Notes: generated by a model from the sequence alone, not told the origin. A stretch of 51,234 bases of DNA from Chara braunii (GCA_003427395.1 BFEA01000466.1:1050902-1102135), one strand, 5' to 3'; shown: positions 31,635 through 42,325, counted from the stretch's first letter. Translations and numbers: made by a program.

Positions 31635-31825
31635 CCAGATAGTCACACTGTGTCCAGAGAGCAGCATTGCACCAATAATACACCAATGGAGGTTTGTAGT
31701 ACTGAAAACCAATGTCAAGGAGAGCTTCTNCCAGATAGTCACACTGTGTCCAGAGAGCAGCATTGCACCAATAATACACCAATGGAGGTTTGTAGTACTG
31801 AAAACCAATGTCAAGGAGAGCTTCT
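31635..31825. other. 95-bp exact duplication around a single N (probable assembly artefact)
   Basis: 31635-31729 and 31731-31825 are identical and joined by one N at 31730. The matching LTR (39710 onwards) starts the same sequence once before its own gap. Confidence 0.85.
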
Positions 31826-32258
31826 CTCTCCACCACAACACTAGAGTCCCGTCCCTTCACACTCCTACTTGTCGCTCAGCGCCCAGCCTACTTCTACACA
31901 GCTACGATCAGCCTACTAGTAGACAATGCAACTGTTGACATCAGCGGCAACCCAAAGTACTTGAAGATGTCGCTCTTATGCAGACCATCGCCAATGCAAG
32001 GTATGCGCCCTCACATCATCATCATCATCATCATCCCTTACCCTTCCCTGGCTTTACACCCATGCATGTCCTCTCTTACACCCGAAGACCACCCCTGCGC
32101 CTCACTGTACCCGCTATGAAGGCTGGCTATGGCGCTGCCCTCAGCAGCGCCCTGCTTCACCACACGACCGCACGTGCGCAGCCTCTTGCTCCAGTGCCAG
32201 CAGTCAGCCCGTGAGCTATCGCTCCAGCAGCGTTGCCGCCAGCCAGCAAGTGACCGAA

Positions 32259-32449
32259 TGAGGCTGCCTGGGGAGAGCTCTTTCCTTTATGGAAAGAGTT
32301 GGCCTGCTCGTGCAGCCTGGCTGTCCTGGCCTGGGCCCAGAAGCTTCCGGAAGNTGAGGCTGCCTGGGGAGAGCTCTTTCCTTTATGGAAAGAGTTGGCC
32401 TGCTCGTGCAGCCTGGCTGTCCTGGCCTGGGCCCAGAAGCTTCCGGAAG
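32259..32449. other. second 95-bp exact duplication around a single N
   Basis: 32259-32353 and 32355-32449 are identical and joined by one N at 32354. The identical duplicate length at two unrelated sites points to an assembler overlap setting. Confidence 0.85.
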
Positions 32450-32758
32450 ACCCTAGGATGCTGCCTTTGCGCTGCAGCTACTGGGCCTTGTTCGGTTGGG
32501 CCTCCCAACTGTCAGTGTATGAGGCTGCGAATCACGCCCAGGGCCTGGATTCTTTGGAAAAGCGCGGTAGGCCCTGGAAATGTCTTTGTTGCGCGGCCTG
32601 CGTTTCTCTCAACCAACTGGCGCGTCACAAGTGCCTGGACCCCAAATATGAAATTGACAGTCAAAGGCCTCTTGTGACAAGTTAGGCCCGCCTTCACTTA
32701 GGGCGGGCAGTTCTGCAATCGGGGCCCCTTAGGCCTGCCGAGGACACAGATCCTCGCA

Positions 32759-32780
32759 TTCCCTCCTCCTTTACTTCGTT
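32759..32780 (-). other. element B polypurine-tract region
   Basis: On the minus strand AAAGGAGGAGGGAA directly precedes the LTR start TGCGAGG, the expected plus-strand primer. Confidence 0.75.
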
Positions 32781-32798
32781 AGTCCTCTGAGAAGTTTC

Positions 32799-35642
32799 TT
32801 ATTCTGCAGGCATTTGCCCTTTCAGTTCTCTTTCATAGCCCACAATGACTTGAGGAGCTGTTCTCAGGAGTTCTTCTCGTGTCAACCAGTGATCTTCCTT
32901 GGGATCCACATGATGTCTGAATCTCACACGATATTGCATTCTCGGTTTAGGAGGGCGCCCTCTGTCTGATGGTCGAGGAACAGGCATCACTCGATGCTCC
33001 ACAATCTGGTCAACGTCCACATCGCCATCCATTGTTGGGGGCAGCATTGATCTTCGTGAAGGAAACTGGTCAGTGGCAGCGAAAGGTGCCAACTTGGAGG
33101 CATGGAACGCAGGGTAAGTGCGTAAGTGTGCAGGAATATGAATTACGTATGAAGGCCCATCCGGTTGATCCCCCACAATGTCTAAGATCTCCCAGGGACC
33201 GAAATACTGTGGCATCAGTTTTCGTGATATCCCCATCTCCTGACCTAGTTCAGATGACTTTACCCAGACTCTATCACCTACCTGAAAGTTAGAGGGCTAT
33301 CTATGTTTATTCTCAGATGCGATCATAGCATCCTGAGACTTCCTAATGTGTTCAACGGCCTGCTGCAGCATCTGTTCACATTTGACAGCAAAGTCTATGC
33401 TGCCAGGTGCTGCAGTGTGTTGTCTTTTTGGTAGCAGAAAGTCAAGTGCAGTTCTGGGCTTCCATCCGAGATGTAACTGGTTGGGAGTCATACCGGTAGT
33501 ACTGTGCACAGCATTTTTGTACAGGCTGGCGACGAGAGGTAACTTCTTGTCCCAGTCATCATGACTTGGCTTAATATAATGCCGAAGCAGGTGCTGTACT
33601 ACCCGGTTCATCTGTTCTGCCTGGTCATTTGACTCAGGGTGATTTTCTGAGGTCATTTGGAGTTTTGTGCCCATCTGTTCAGCAGTCGACTGCCACAGTT
33701 CACTTGTGAATCTCACGTCCCTATCACTAACGATGGATGTAGGCAAACCAAAATCTCGTACCCAATTATCCATAAACAATTTGATGACATAGTCAGTTTT
33801 TGCACTTTCAGGCATAGCGATCAGTCTGGCATACTTAGAAAAACGATCCACTATAACAAAGATGTGTCTCTTTCCACACCTGCTGGTCACAAGGGTACCC
33901 ATAAAATCTATAGACACACTCTGACCTGGTCCTTCAGGAATTGACAAGGGCTTGATCAACCCAAGTGGAGCCTGAGTCCTTGGTTTGTCCCTTTGGCAAA
34001 TTTGGCAGGTTTCAACATAGCGTTTTGCATCTAGCATCATAGAGGGCCACCAGAATCTTTGTACTAAGTTCGCTGATGTCTTCTTGTATCCAAAATGACC
34101 AGTTGCATCATGGCATTCTCCTAAAAATAAACTACGCAACGACTCACTACTGGGAACACACAACCTTTTATTCCCTGCCGTCTCAAGAAACAGCAAGCCG
34201 TCTACCGTCGTAAATTCGTTCAAAGTCTTTTTGTCCTTTGCTTGGAATCTACGGATGATCTCAGACATAACTGGATCTTGCTGATAGGCTTCCACCAATG
34301 ATCGAGTTAGATCACTAGATATGCCAAATACTGTAACTAACGTGCCCAGATAATCTGCCCGACGAGATAACGCATCAGCCACTTCGTTGTACTTTCCCTT
34401 GATTGGATCAAGTTGATAGTCATACATGTCTATCACTTGTATCCATCTCTTGAGTGCATCAGAGAGCACGGGCTGTGTCTTGATCCAGCGCAAGGTCTCA
34501 TGGTCAGATTTCACATAGAAGAATCTGCCTAGGAGATTGTCTCCAATGAACCAGCGCTCTATATCACGCTCGTAAGTGGACTTAGCTAGTTTTTGAGATA
34601 GCATCTTTTTGCTCATATACTCGATAGGTCTCAACTTGGGCCTCTGCTTTTGAGCAAGGACTGCGCCAATGCCATATTGGCTGGCGTCTGTAGTCACGAC
34701 AAATGGCTTATCAGGATCAGGAAGTTTAAGAACCTCATAGTGTGTCAGAGCATACTTCAGTTTCCTGAAGGCCGCCTCACACTCTTCAGTCCACTCCCAA
34801 GGGGTGTCCAGTCGAGTTAGATCCGTCAATGGGGAAGCTATAGTACTATAGTTCTTCACAAACGGATGATAGTAGCCCGTCATCCCCAAAAACGATCTGA
34901 CCTCAGTAACAGTCTGAGGTCTGGGCCAGTCACGTATGCTGGCCACCTTGGCATCATCCGGCCTCAGTCCATCGGTTGAGATTTCGTGACCCAAATACAA
35001 GATCTTGGTGCGACCAAACTCGCATTTCTCCAAGTTAACCTTGTACTGGTGATGTCTTAGGAGACCTAGCACTGTTTTCAAGTGCTCAACGTGCTCCTCT
35101 ACAATCCTACTAAAGAAGAGAATATCGTCGAGGTACATGATGATAAACTTGTCTAAGTAGTCATGAAAAATCATGTTCATCGCGTGCTGGAACGTCCCAG
35201 GTGCATTGCATAGTCTAAAGGGCATCACCACAAATTCGTACAGACCGTACCTGGTATGAAATGCGGTTTTGTGCTGATCCTCGGGCCTAATGGCAATTTG
35301 ATGGTATCCGGACTTCAGATCTATCTTGGTGAACTACCGGCATCCCTGCAGTCTATCCAAGAGGTCGTCGATGTGGGGTAGGGGCTCCACGTTCTTAACA
35401 GTGATGGCATTGAGGCCCCTAGAGTCGATGCACATCCTCAAGGTACCTCCCTTCTTCGGTACGAATAAGACTGGAGCGCCATAAGGGGAGGTACTAGGCC
35501 GGATCCATCCCTTCTCTGTGAGCTCCTTGAGCTGGCGGCGGAGCTCATCTAACTCTGCAGGAGACACCCTATAGATTCGTCCTCTAGGCACCTTACTACC
35601 TGGGACAACCTCTATTGCATGGACAACCTCCGTTTCTACCAC
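32799..35642 (-). pseudogene. element B pol: RT, RNase H, integrase, chromodomain
   Basis: One minus-strand frame of about 948 codons, open except for TAG codons at 35334-35336 region (just before [10 protein letters not shown]) and 33294-33296. [37 protein letters not shown], motif B MPFRLCNAPGTFQ, motif C MYLDDILFF (YLDD at 35124-35135, intact). RNase H: VTTDASQYGIGAVLAQK near 34680. IN: HDATGHFG and CQICQRDK (zinc domain), SIDFMGTL (D1), SDRDVRFTS (D2), HPESNDQAEQMN (E), all present. The end carries VGDRVWVKSSEL, a GPW-type segment (YFGPWEILDIVG) and a chromodomain-like tail (QYRVRFRHHVDPKEDHWLT, ELLRTAPQVI). Apart from two nonsense codons it is the best-preserved polyprotein here. Confidence 0.93.
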
Positions 35643-36263
35643 GCCTGTGGGCTCCTAAAAAAGGTGTGAATATTGTGCAACGACTGATTCTATCTCTGGG
35701 GTGTTTTTACGGCCTCCCCTTTCTCAGAGACAAATACTAAGTATATGACCTCCTCACGATTCTGCTTATAGTAATAGAAAGATGATGCACACATGCACCT
35801 GTAGTTTTCTATCAGATTGCTAGCTTTGTACTCCTGCAATCTAACAGTTCTACCATTGGGCAATTTGTGGATCAACACCTTTTTATCCCAGTCAAACTGA
35901 GGTTGCGCCACCTCGAGGTAGTACATGCCTAAGAGCATATCAAAGGGCAGTTCGTCGCTAACCAGGAAGATCTTATGGCTCACTTCCCCTCCTCCATAGG
36001 AGAAGGTGCAGACTACGTCCTTGACATAGTCTTCTACCAACATTTGGTGCCTTTTGGCTAGCGGAGAAGCTAAAGTTATGCTAAGCCGCTGCACTTGTTC
36101 CCCTAAGCACAATCTATCCACACAAGCACGACTGATGAAGTTCCGTGTAGAGCCTATGTTTGCGAAGGCGCCAACCTTGCGGCCACCTACATCAACCTCT
36201 ACCACGAAATGTTCACCCTTTGGACCTCTACTAATCATCGCCCAAGTCCCTGGGGTCCTTCCT
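35643..36263 (-). pseudogene. element B aspartic protease
   Basis: The minus-strand frame 35690-36238 contains GGRKVGAFANIGSTRNFISR. The position normally holding the catalytic D-S/T-G reads N-I-G, so the catalytic Asp is lost and proteolysis should be dead. The second hydrophobic motif is present (LPFDMLLGMYYLEVA). The frame is shifted by one base relative to RT, and an in-frame TAG lies in the 46-bp junction. Together with the gag damage this means B could not process its own polyprotein. Confidence 0.85.
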
Positions 36264-38373
36264 TCACCACTCGGTCTCTAACTCTTCTAGGGCCTCAGAC
36301 ACATCTCTTGAACAGAGCGTCGGTGGGTCTAAATGTGTCTGCGGGCCGATACGTGGGTCACTAGCGTTGGCCAACGCCTGAAGTGGGGAAGGCAACGTTA
36401 CCACTTTAGCGCGAGTAAGAGTGGCTAAAACTCCTACTGGCCCGAGGTGTTTCCCTGTGAAGTGCTCGCAAAAGCACTGCCAGAGTTCGAAGATAGTCCC
36501 ACCACCGTAGGTGAGGACCCTCGTCAGGGCTTTCTTGCCTCGACACGTTTGAGACGTGTGGCCATAGTTGCCACCGTTCAACACGTGCCCCTAGCAACTC
36601 GGTGCCTCCACACCTCGTACTCTAAACGAAGTTTTACCCATGAGGGTGTTCCTTGGTCGCCCTGACCCGTGGACCGTACTACCTTCTTTTCCCCAGTCTC
36701 CCTAGCCTTTTCCTTGATGGGTGCGACGACTCCCCCATCCGAAGTCTCAATAGCCCCATCATGCTCTGTCTCCTCCCCAAGGTCTGGGAAGTTGTCAATT
36801 TCTGTCGCCTGACCATCGTGGTCGACGAACATTAGTTGACCTTTCTTTTTCCAGTCTTGGGGTAGCCTCTTCTTCCTACCATCGCCTTGACTCCGATGCG
36901 CGGATCCCAACTTAGCCTCTATGTCTAAGGCTTTCTTGCTGAAAGAGGCGAAGTTGTGCTGATCGACATAAGCCTCATCTACCAGCTTTGTCCTTACCTC
37001 TGAAGGCAGCCATCTAAGGTAATCCGTGAGGAGTACCTGCTGGTCGTATCGCACACCAGGTACCACGAGCAAACGTTCTACAGTGTCCGTCAACTCTCTA
37101 ACATTCTTGTACTGTCTGGCACAAAGACTGTTGATAGTGTCAGTGGCCTTTTGAGCCCCTTGTGGGTCATGCCACTTGTTGTACACGGACTGTACGAACT
37201 GTTCCAATGTCTGGGCCTGGGCCCAGGTATCGAAGTTCTGACCGTAGCCCTGCTGCTGCACTAGGCCATTCAACCAACGGGCTGCCGACCCCTCTAAAAA
37301 GGAGGCAGCCACAACAACTTCCTGCTCTGGCCTTGCAAGCTTGTGTCTCACATAAGTAGGCACCGTCCTTACCCAGGTATCCAAATCCTCGTCCTTCTTC
37401 CTGTCGTCGGAGAAGGGCTTAGGACTCAACAAGGGTATTTTGGGCATCCACTGCATAGGCTGCATGGGCGCAGGGGCTTGTTGTAGTGGCTGCATAGCCA
37501 TTGAAACAGGCTGTTGCACACTAACCTGGGCCTGACTTGACAGTGGGACTGTAGTAACCACTGTTGTCGATGGTACGACTGAGACTCTCTGAACCGGACC
37601 ACTAGTTGCTACTAAACCTCCTAGAGGGGGCATGCCAAACATAGGTGAAAACGGAGGCCCTACCGGTGGCAGCGTCATTGATGGACCTGCACCTGAAGGG
37701 GGAACTATAGCATACGGAGGCTGCCTCATCATGGGACGAGGAGTCCGTATTGCAGCCAGAATCTCCTTCTGGCCTGCCATTAGTTCAGCCAACACTTCCT
37801 GCTGGACAGCCTGCGCTTCCGCCACACAAAGAAGCGAGTTACGCAGCGCTCGTATCGTAGGGTCAAGCGATGACTCATCTAATGCTTCCAGTTTGCCTAG
37901 TTCCTCTCTCCTAGTACCTTGTCTAGCTTTCCTCAAGATTGCTCTCTTTCTCCTCTCTGCTGCCTCATCCAATTGCCGTTGCGGCTCATCCTGAAGTTTT
38001 TCTGCTTGGAGGATTTCATAATCGTTCGGCGTGAGTTGAGTCTGTTGGGTGACTCGCAAGCCAACAGTCTGGCTAATGGACCCATGAGAACCACTCTGCT
38101 TACTCCTGACGAAGTGGACTGTGAAGAGGTTTGCGACATGGTAGATGAAGTGGCCATGGTTGTACCGGTGCTAGCTATAGTTTTAGTCCTGGCACTATCC
38201 TCATCCACCCTCACTCTCCTTGCTGCTGCTCTCTCTCTAGCCTCTCTCGGCAATCTCCTCTTGTCTCCTGAACCTAACTCCAAGAATGTCAAAGGTTGAT
38301 TGTGAGCAGTCCCACGAGTAGTCGTACTGTCATCCACTAACAACTCTTCCTCACTTGTGCTTGCATCACTCAT
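36264..38373 (-). pseudogene. element B gag
   Basis: The N-terminus starts at ATG 38371-38373 (MSDASTSEEELLVDD). It is followed by a basic Arg-rich segment, and the frame shifts near 38040 into a long open frame (down to 36578). That frame holds a charged helix (QLDEAAERRKRAILRKARQG), a Pro/Gln/Met-rich linker and the gag core (FLEGSAARWLNGLV, LPSEVRTKLVDEAYVDQH). The zinc knuckle at about 36545-36600 is damaged: one base is missing and the second Cys codon reads Gly, leaving only GNYGHTSQTC in the next frame. The last part (36264-36550) runs towards PR with no recognised motif. Confidence 0.88.
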
Positions 38374-39633
38374 GAGCTACAATGTGTGTGTCTAAACTAG
38401 AATCCACGCTGAATCCTACCTTAGCCTGACACACAAACGAGTATGCTACACAACTGATTTCGGTCGGCCTGAACAAAAACAGTTAGGTGATGTAGTAACA
38501 ACTAATGTCAGATCCTACAGGAAATATCATATCTATTTTTAGATTACCCTAGAACAGATTGCAATGCAGCAAAGAACTAATCTGTCTGCAGTTGTCTGTC
38601 AATTGTTAGTCAAGTCTGTAACAACTAGATAATCAACAATAAAAATAACATCTCCTGTTGGAGATGTATGCTGAATGGCAGATTGAATGCCACTGTGAAC
38701 AATTACCGGAATCCCCCCTCCCCCTGTATCCTTCTTGAGTTGTCTCTTTATGTCGACGCCCTGAGCCTCTGGTTGAGCAGCGTGTTTGAAGGTGTGCAAT
38801 CCGGCCCACCACTGTGCCCCAAGTCAACGCCGAACCTGCCAGCCCCTGCATATTATATACCCTCGCATGCAACGAGCCTTACACCCGGTTTGATCGGGCT
38901 GATCAGGAGGCATTTAAGGAGATCCCCCGTAACTCCTCGTGAATTATTTAACGTCGCAGACAGGACGACGATCACAGCCAGAGTCAACACCGAGTCCCCG
39001 CCGGAAATATTTAAAGACGGTTTGGTAAGCGTCTGTCAAAGGGCTGGCATGCCCTGCATGACCTCTATTGCGCAAGCAACAGAACCAAGGACTTGCAGCA
39101 AAGCATGCGTGTACTAATCCCAACGGGTTGGCATGTTGACCGTGACCCGAGTGCTTCGTCCAGGGCCCTTCAGAGGCTTCGCCCGTCTCCCACCAGCTTG
39201 CTGCCCAGGAAGAATGTCGACTCTCAAGGTTGAGCGCTCACGACACCTCACATCGAGAGGACTCTCAAGACAGAACTCACTTCCTCATGGTAAGAAGCAA
39301 TGAAGAGGGTAGATAAGGAAGAGAGCAACGTACCTCATAATGCTGCCCCCAACGACAGATTTTCTCACCGGCAACCTGATGTGCAATTATGATGACCGGT
39401 CCTTGCCTCGGCACAACCAACAGCAGAATGTGGTTCCACCTCGGCTTAATATGCCACATCAGTGAGTTCTCATCATCCAGCATACACCCCGTATGTCACC
39501 ACATAGCTCCGTGGCGCACCCACACGACCCTGGGCCGCCCTTCGTTCAACGCCCAAGCCTTATCACTGCCCCACACCTCATGCGAAGCACCGAACAGCTA
39601 TTGCGAAGAACCAATGAAGCGCAATATGAANCA
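38374..39633 (-). other. element B leader (no gene)
   Basis: About 1.26 kb between PBS and gag, without a supported ORF. It includes the 58-bp segment shared with element A and otherwise does not align with A's leader. Two ambiguous bases (39631 and 39639) lie near and inside the PBS. Confidence 0.7.
38901..38958 (-). promoter_or_regulatory. 58-bp conserved leader segment (element B copy)
   Basis: The reverse complement starts TGCGACGTTAAATAATTC and ends TTAAATGCCTCCTGATC, differing from the element A copy at two adjacent-region positions only (CCTGAGG against CACGAGG). It lies about 530 bp upstream of the gag ATG, against about 170 bp in A. Confidence 0.6.
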
Positions 39634-39645
39634 GCTCCNATACCA
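39634..39645 (-). other. element B primer-binding site
   Basis: The plus strand reads GCTCCNATACCA, so the element reads TGGTATNGGAGC, an initiator-Met-type PBS three bases from the LTR end (39649). The N hides one base. Confidence 0.85.
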
Positions 39646-39648
39646 AAT

Positions 39649-40644
39649 TGCAAGGAAAATAAGCAACAGCGAGATGACAAATTCCAGATTACATCATCAC
39701 ATTGAAAGCCAGATAGTCACACTGTGTCCAGAGAGCAGCATTGCACCAATAATACACCAATGGAGGTTNNNNNNNNNNNNNNNNNNNNNNNNNNNNNNNN
39801 NNNNNNNNNNNNNNNNNNNNNNNNNNNNNNNNNNNNNNNNNNNNNNNNNNNNNNNNNNNNNNNNNNNNNNNNNNNNNNNNNNNNNNNNNNNNNNNNNNNN
39901 NNNNNNNNNNNNNNNNNNNNNNNNNNNNNNNNNNNNNNNNNNNNNNNNNNNNNNNNNNNNNNNNNNNNNNNNNNNNNNNNNNNNNNNNNNNNNNNNNNNN
40001 NNNNNNNNNNNNNNNNNNNNNNNNNNNNNNNNNNNNNNNNNNNNNNNNNNNNNNNNNNNNNNNNNNNNNNNNNNNNNNNNNNNNNNNNNNNNNNNNNNNN
40101 NNNNNNNNNNNNNNNNNNNNNNNNNNNNNNNNNNNNNNNNNNNNNNNNNNNNNNNNNNNNNNNNNNNNNNNNNNNNNNNNNNNNNNNNNNNNNNNNNNNN
40201 NNNNNNNNNNNNNNNNNNNNNNNNNNNNNNNNNNNNNNNNNNNNNNNNNNNNNNNNNNNNNNNNNNNNNNNNNGAAAGAGTTGGCCTGCTCGTGCAGCCT
40301 GGCTGTCCTGGCCTGGGCCCAGAAGCTTCCGGAAGGCCCCAGGATGCTGCCTTTGCGCTGCAGCTACTGGGCCTTGTTCGGTTGGGCCTCCCAACTGTCA
40401 GTGTATGAGGCTGCGAATCACGCCCAGGGCCTGCATACTTTGGAAAAGCGCGGTAGGCCCTGGAAATGTCTTTGTTGCTCGGCCTGCGTTTCTCTCAACC
40501 AACTGGCGCGTCGCAACTGCCTGGACCCCAAATATGAAATTGACAGTCAAAGGCCTCTTGTGACAAGTTAGGCCCGCCTTCACTTAGGGCGGGCACCACT
40601 GCAACCGGGGCCCCTTAGGCCTGCCGAGGACACAGATCCTCGCA
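39649..40644 (-). repeat. element B 5' LTR (right copy), with gap
   Basis: It starts TGCAAGGAAAATAAGC and ends ACAGATCCTCGCA on the plus strand, matching the left LTR on both sides of an N run (39769-40273). Next comes TAAG, the second target-duplication copy. Confidence 0.9.
39769..40273. other. assembly gap (505 N) inside the LTR
   Basis: Unsequenced; its size agrees with the missing middle of the LTR. Confidence 1.
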
Positions 40645-40648
40645 TAAG

Positions 40649-40762
40649 TTTGTGAATGTTTGGGGTGATTGGGCCAGCACACTGACTGGCTGGGACAGGC
40701 TGGTGCCAGGGGTCCCATCGAGGGGGATGGTCAACGCTTTTTTCAGGCAGGGGGCACATTGA
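40649..40762 (+). pseudogene. element G reverse transcriptase (3' end)
   Basis: This continues the RT frame after element B. It reads FVNVWGDWASTLTGWDRLV and ends in RQGAH before the stop TGA at 40760-40762. The 37 codons complete the protein interrupted at 31574. The exact frame match across 9 kb of inserted DNA is the evidence. Confidence 0.85.
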
Positions 40763-41279
40763 GGCAATGATAAGGGGGAGTAGTTAGGAGGTATTGAGGT
40801 GAACCTTTAGGAGAGGGGGTAGGTCAAGTGCGGCCATGGGGCTGGTTCCGTTGTTAGGATGGGCATCGGGCTTCTGTTGTTAGGATGGGCATTGGGCTTC
40901 CGTTGTTAGGATGGGCATCGGGCTTTGTCCTACGCTGGGAAGCCCTTTTGTTTTTGTTTTTTTGTGTTGCATTTGTTTTTAGTTTTTTGTTCTTGATTTT
41001 TTTATTTCGTTCTGATTTGATGTTGTTTTTAAAAAACTGTTCTCTGGAAAATGTTTTCCCGAATGTGGGTCTGCTATAGGGACGAACGGGCAAATGATGT
41101 CTTAAGAAGTGGTGTTTCAAATTTGTAGGTCTGGGGTCTGGCCACGTGGAAGTTTCGGAAGTGGCTTGGACTCTGTGTATGTGGTATTTGTCCGTTTTTT
41201 CCTTGAAGCTACTCTGGTCAGCTGTTTTTTGGTATCTGGTCCTTTTCTTGGTCCTGGAAATTCCTTCGAATCTGGTATC
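40763..41279 (+). other. element G 3' untranslated region with 3 x 26 bp repeat
   Basis: Non-coding. A 26-bp unit, GTTGTTAGGATGGGCATCGG plus about six bases, repeats three times at 40850-40875, 40876-40901 and 40902-40927. A T-rich stretch follows (40950-41040). Confidence 0.6.
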
Positions 41280-41357
41280 TCTACCTCCCATCCTTCGGCT
41301 GTCTCCTCCTTTTCTCTTTCGCTGACTTCCTTTCTCCTCTTTCCGTTCCTTGGTCAG
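41280..41357 (+). repeat. element G second terminal repeat (interrupted)
   Basis: TCTACCTCCCATCCTTCGGC and following sequence match 28235-28312 with few changes up to CCTTGGT, where element D's LTR starts. This makes G a terminally repeated element, or alternatively the start of a second tandem copy. Confidence 0.6.
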
Positions 41358-41665
41358 TGTCGCACGACTAATCGGCATCGATCAGAACCGAGAACCGACC
41401 TCTCAGAGACTATACAAAAATACCACAATGGAAGACTGTAATACCAAGATCCGACTCATCATGGGCAATGACAGAACCTGACAGCAGACATCATCACTCA
41501 GAAAGAGGGAGAAGAGACGAAGGGGGAAAGGGAGATAGGGAGGATTGGTCACCATAGCCCGATGGACCCAGTCTCCAATGTATCCCCAATGTCGCTGCTC
41601 ATACCATGTCAAGTCGTAATGTCACTGAACTGGGTAATGCCCGAATGTCACCAAATCTCAATGTC

Positions 41666-41667
<2 letters not shown>

Positions 41668-41729
<62 letters not shown>

Positions 41730-41730
41730 N

Positions 41731-41819
<89 letters not shown>
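41668..41819. repeat. (CT)n microsatellite in the element D LTR
   Basis: About 150 bp of CT with one N at 41730. The right LTR also has a CT tract (51171 onwards), and CT-rich sequence near 51060, so the repeat has expanded independently in the two LTRs. Confidence 0.95.
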
Positions 41820-41821
<2 letters not shown>

Positions 41822-42229
41822 ATGTATGCCAGGTACTAACCCGCAGAAAGGTGTCGCCTTGATGGAAGTGCGGACGTTCCGAGGACAAGGCTGGAGCTAT
41901 GGCGTCGCAGGTAAGTCCTCCTGGCCTTGGACCATCTCTCTCACTCTCTCTCGCTGCAGTGCAGTGCAGTGCTCCAACTCCTAGCTCGGGCCCAGCACTG
42001 TTGACAACTAACTGCGCCCAGCGCGTCGACTACTGAAGACTACTCACTACTACCTCAGAGTTACCACTGAGAAGGGCCTACCACTACCTCGGTGAACTGC
42101 CTGAAGAACTACCTGCCTAGAAATGAGGTGCCTAGTGTCCTAGGTCGATAGGAAACAGTCTGGTCGAAAGAAAAACTGGTCTGGCGAGAACAGAAGTCGG
42201 TTCAGGCGCCAAAACCGAAAAATGGCAGG

Positions 42230-42325
42230 TAGGGGCCAGGCAAAAATATGAAAAGTCTGCCGCCCATTTGCAGAAAGTAGGAACCAGGCGAAAATATGAA
42301 AAGTCTGGCGCCAATTTGCATAGGT
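42230..42325. repeat. 2 x 55 bp imperfect tandem repeat
   Basis: AAAATATGAAAAGTCTG and the adjoining CATTTGCA or AATTTGCA blocks occur twice, with an AGTAGGAACCAGGC link. Related pieces (GATGCCAAAAGTAGGAA) recur at 44100-44150 on the far side of the LINE fragment, so the insertion may have split a local repeat. Confidence 0.6.

Larger units (their letters stand above)
31575..32758 (-). repeat. element B 3' LTR (left copy), inflated by two assembly duplications
   Basis: On the plus strand it starts TGCAAGGAAAATAAGC and ends ACAGATCCTCGCA. It contains two exact 95-bp direct duplications, each separated by a single N (31635-31729/31731-31825 and 32259-32353/32355-32449). Subtracting these leaves about 992 bp, close to the 996 bp (partly N) of the other LTR. 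In element orientation the LTR begins with a hairpin (CGAGGA and TCCTCG around TCTGTG) and then a GCCCGCC/GGCGGGC hairpin. Confidence 0.88.
31575..40644 (-). mobile_element. element B: Ty3/gypsy chromovirus-like element inserted in element G
   Basis: Minus-strand order from the right: 5' LTR (39649-40644), PBS, leader, gag, PR, RT-RNase H-IN-chromodomain, purine tract, 3' LTR (31575-32758). The target duplication is TAAG (31571-31574 and 40645-40648); a fifth T may be shared with the LTR end. The RT frame of element G reads through exactly once B and one TAAG are removed, which is independent proof of the borders. Pol is largely open with two in-frame TAG codons; PR and gag are more damaged. 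By eye the LTRs differ at about 11 of some 370 comparable bases, suggesting moderate age. Confidence 0.92.
28235..41357 (+). mobile_element. element G: GIY-YIG/RT retroelement, split by element B and invaded by element D
   Basis: G comprises 28235-31574 and 40649-41357 with element B in between. Order: terminal repeat and pyrimidine-rich leader, CCHC knuckle ORF, coiled-coil region, GIY-YIG-like domain, RT, 3' UTR, second terminal repeat. Removing B plus one TAAG restores the RT frame at the exact codon boundary. The first approximately 80 bp (28235 onwards, starting TCTACCTCCC) recurs at 41280-41357, where element D interrupts it. A nuclease of the GIY-YIG type next to an RT is the hallmark of Penelope-like elements. 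Here it lies N-terminal to the RT, an order known for some Penelope-like clades of green lineages and protists. The RT motifs do not look like typical Penelope, so the family remains open. Confidence 0.7.

Noticed and set aside
31575-40644. The matching blocks at 31575-32758 and 39649-40644 as 5'-truncated tails of element G
   Set aside because: Both start TG and end CA, one follows a PBS, the other a purine tract, and TAAG flanks the pair; they are the LTRs of element B.
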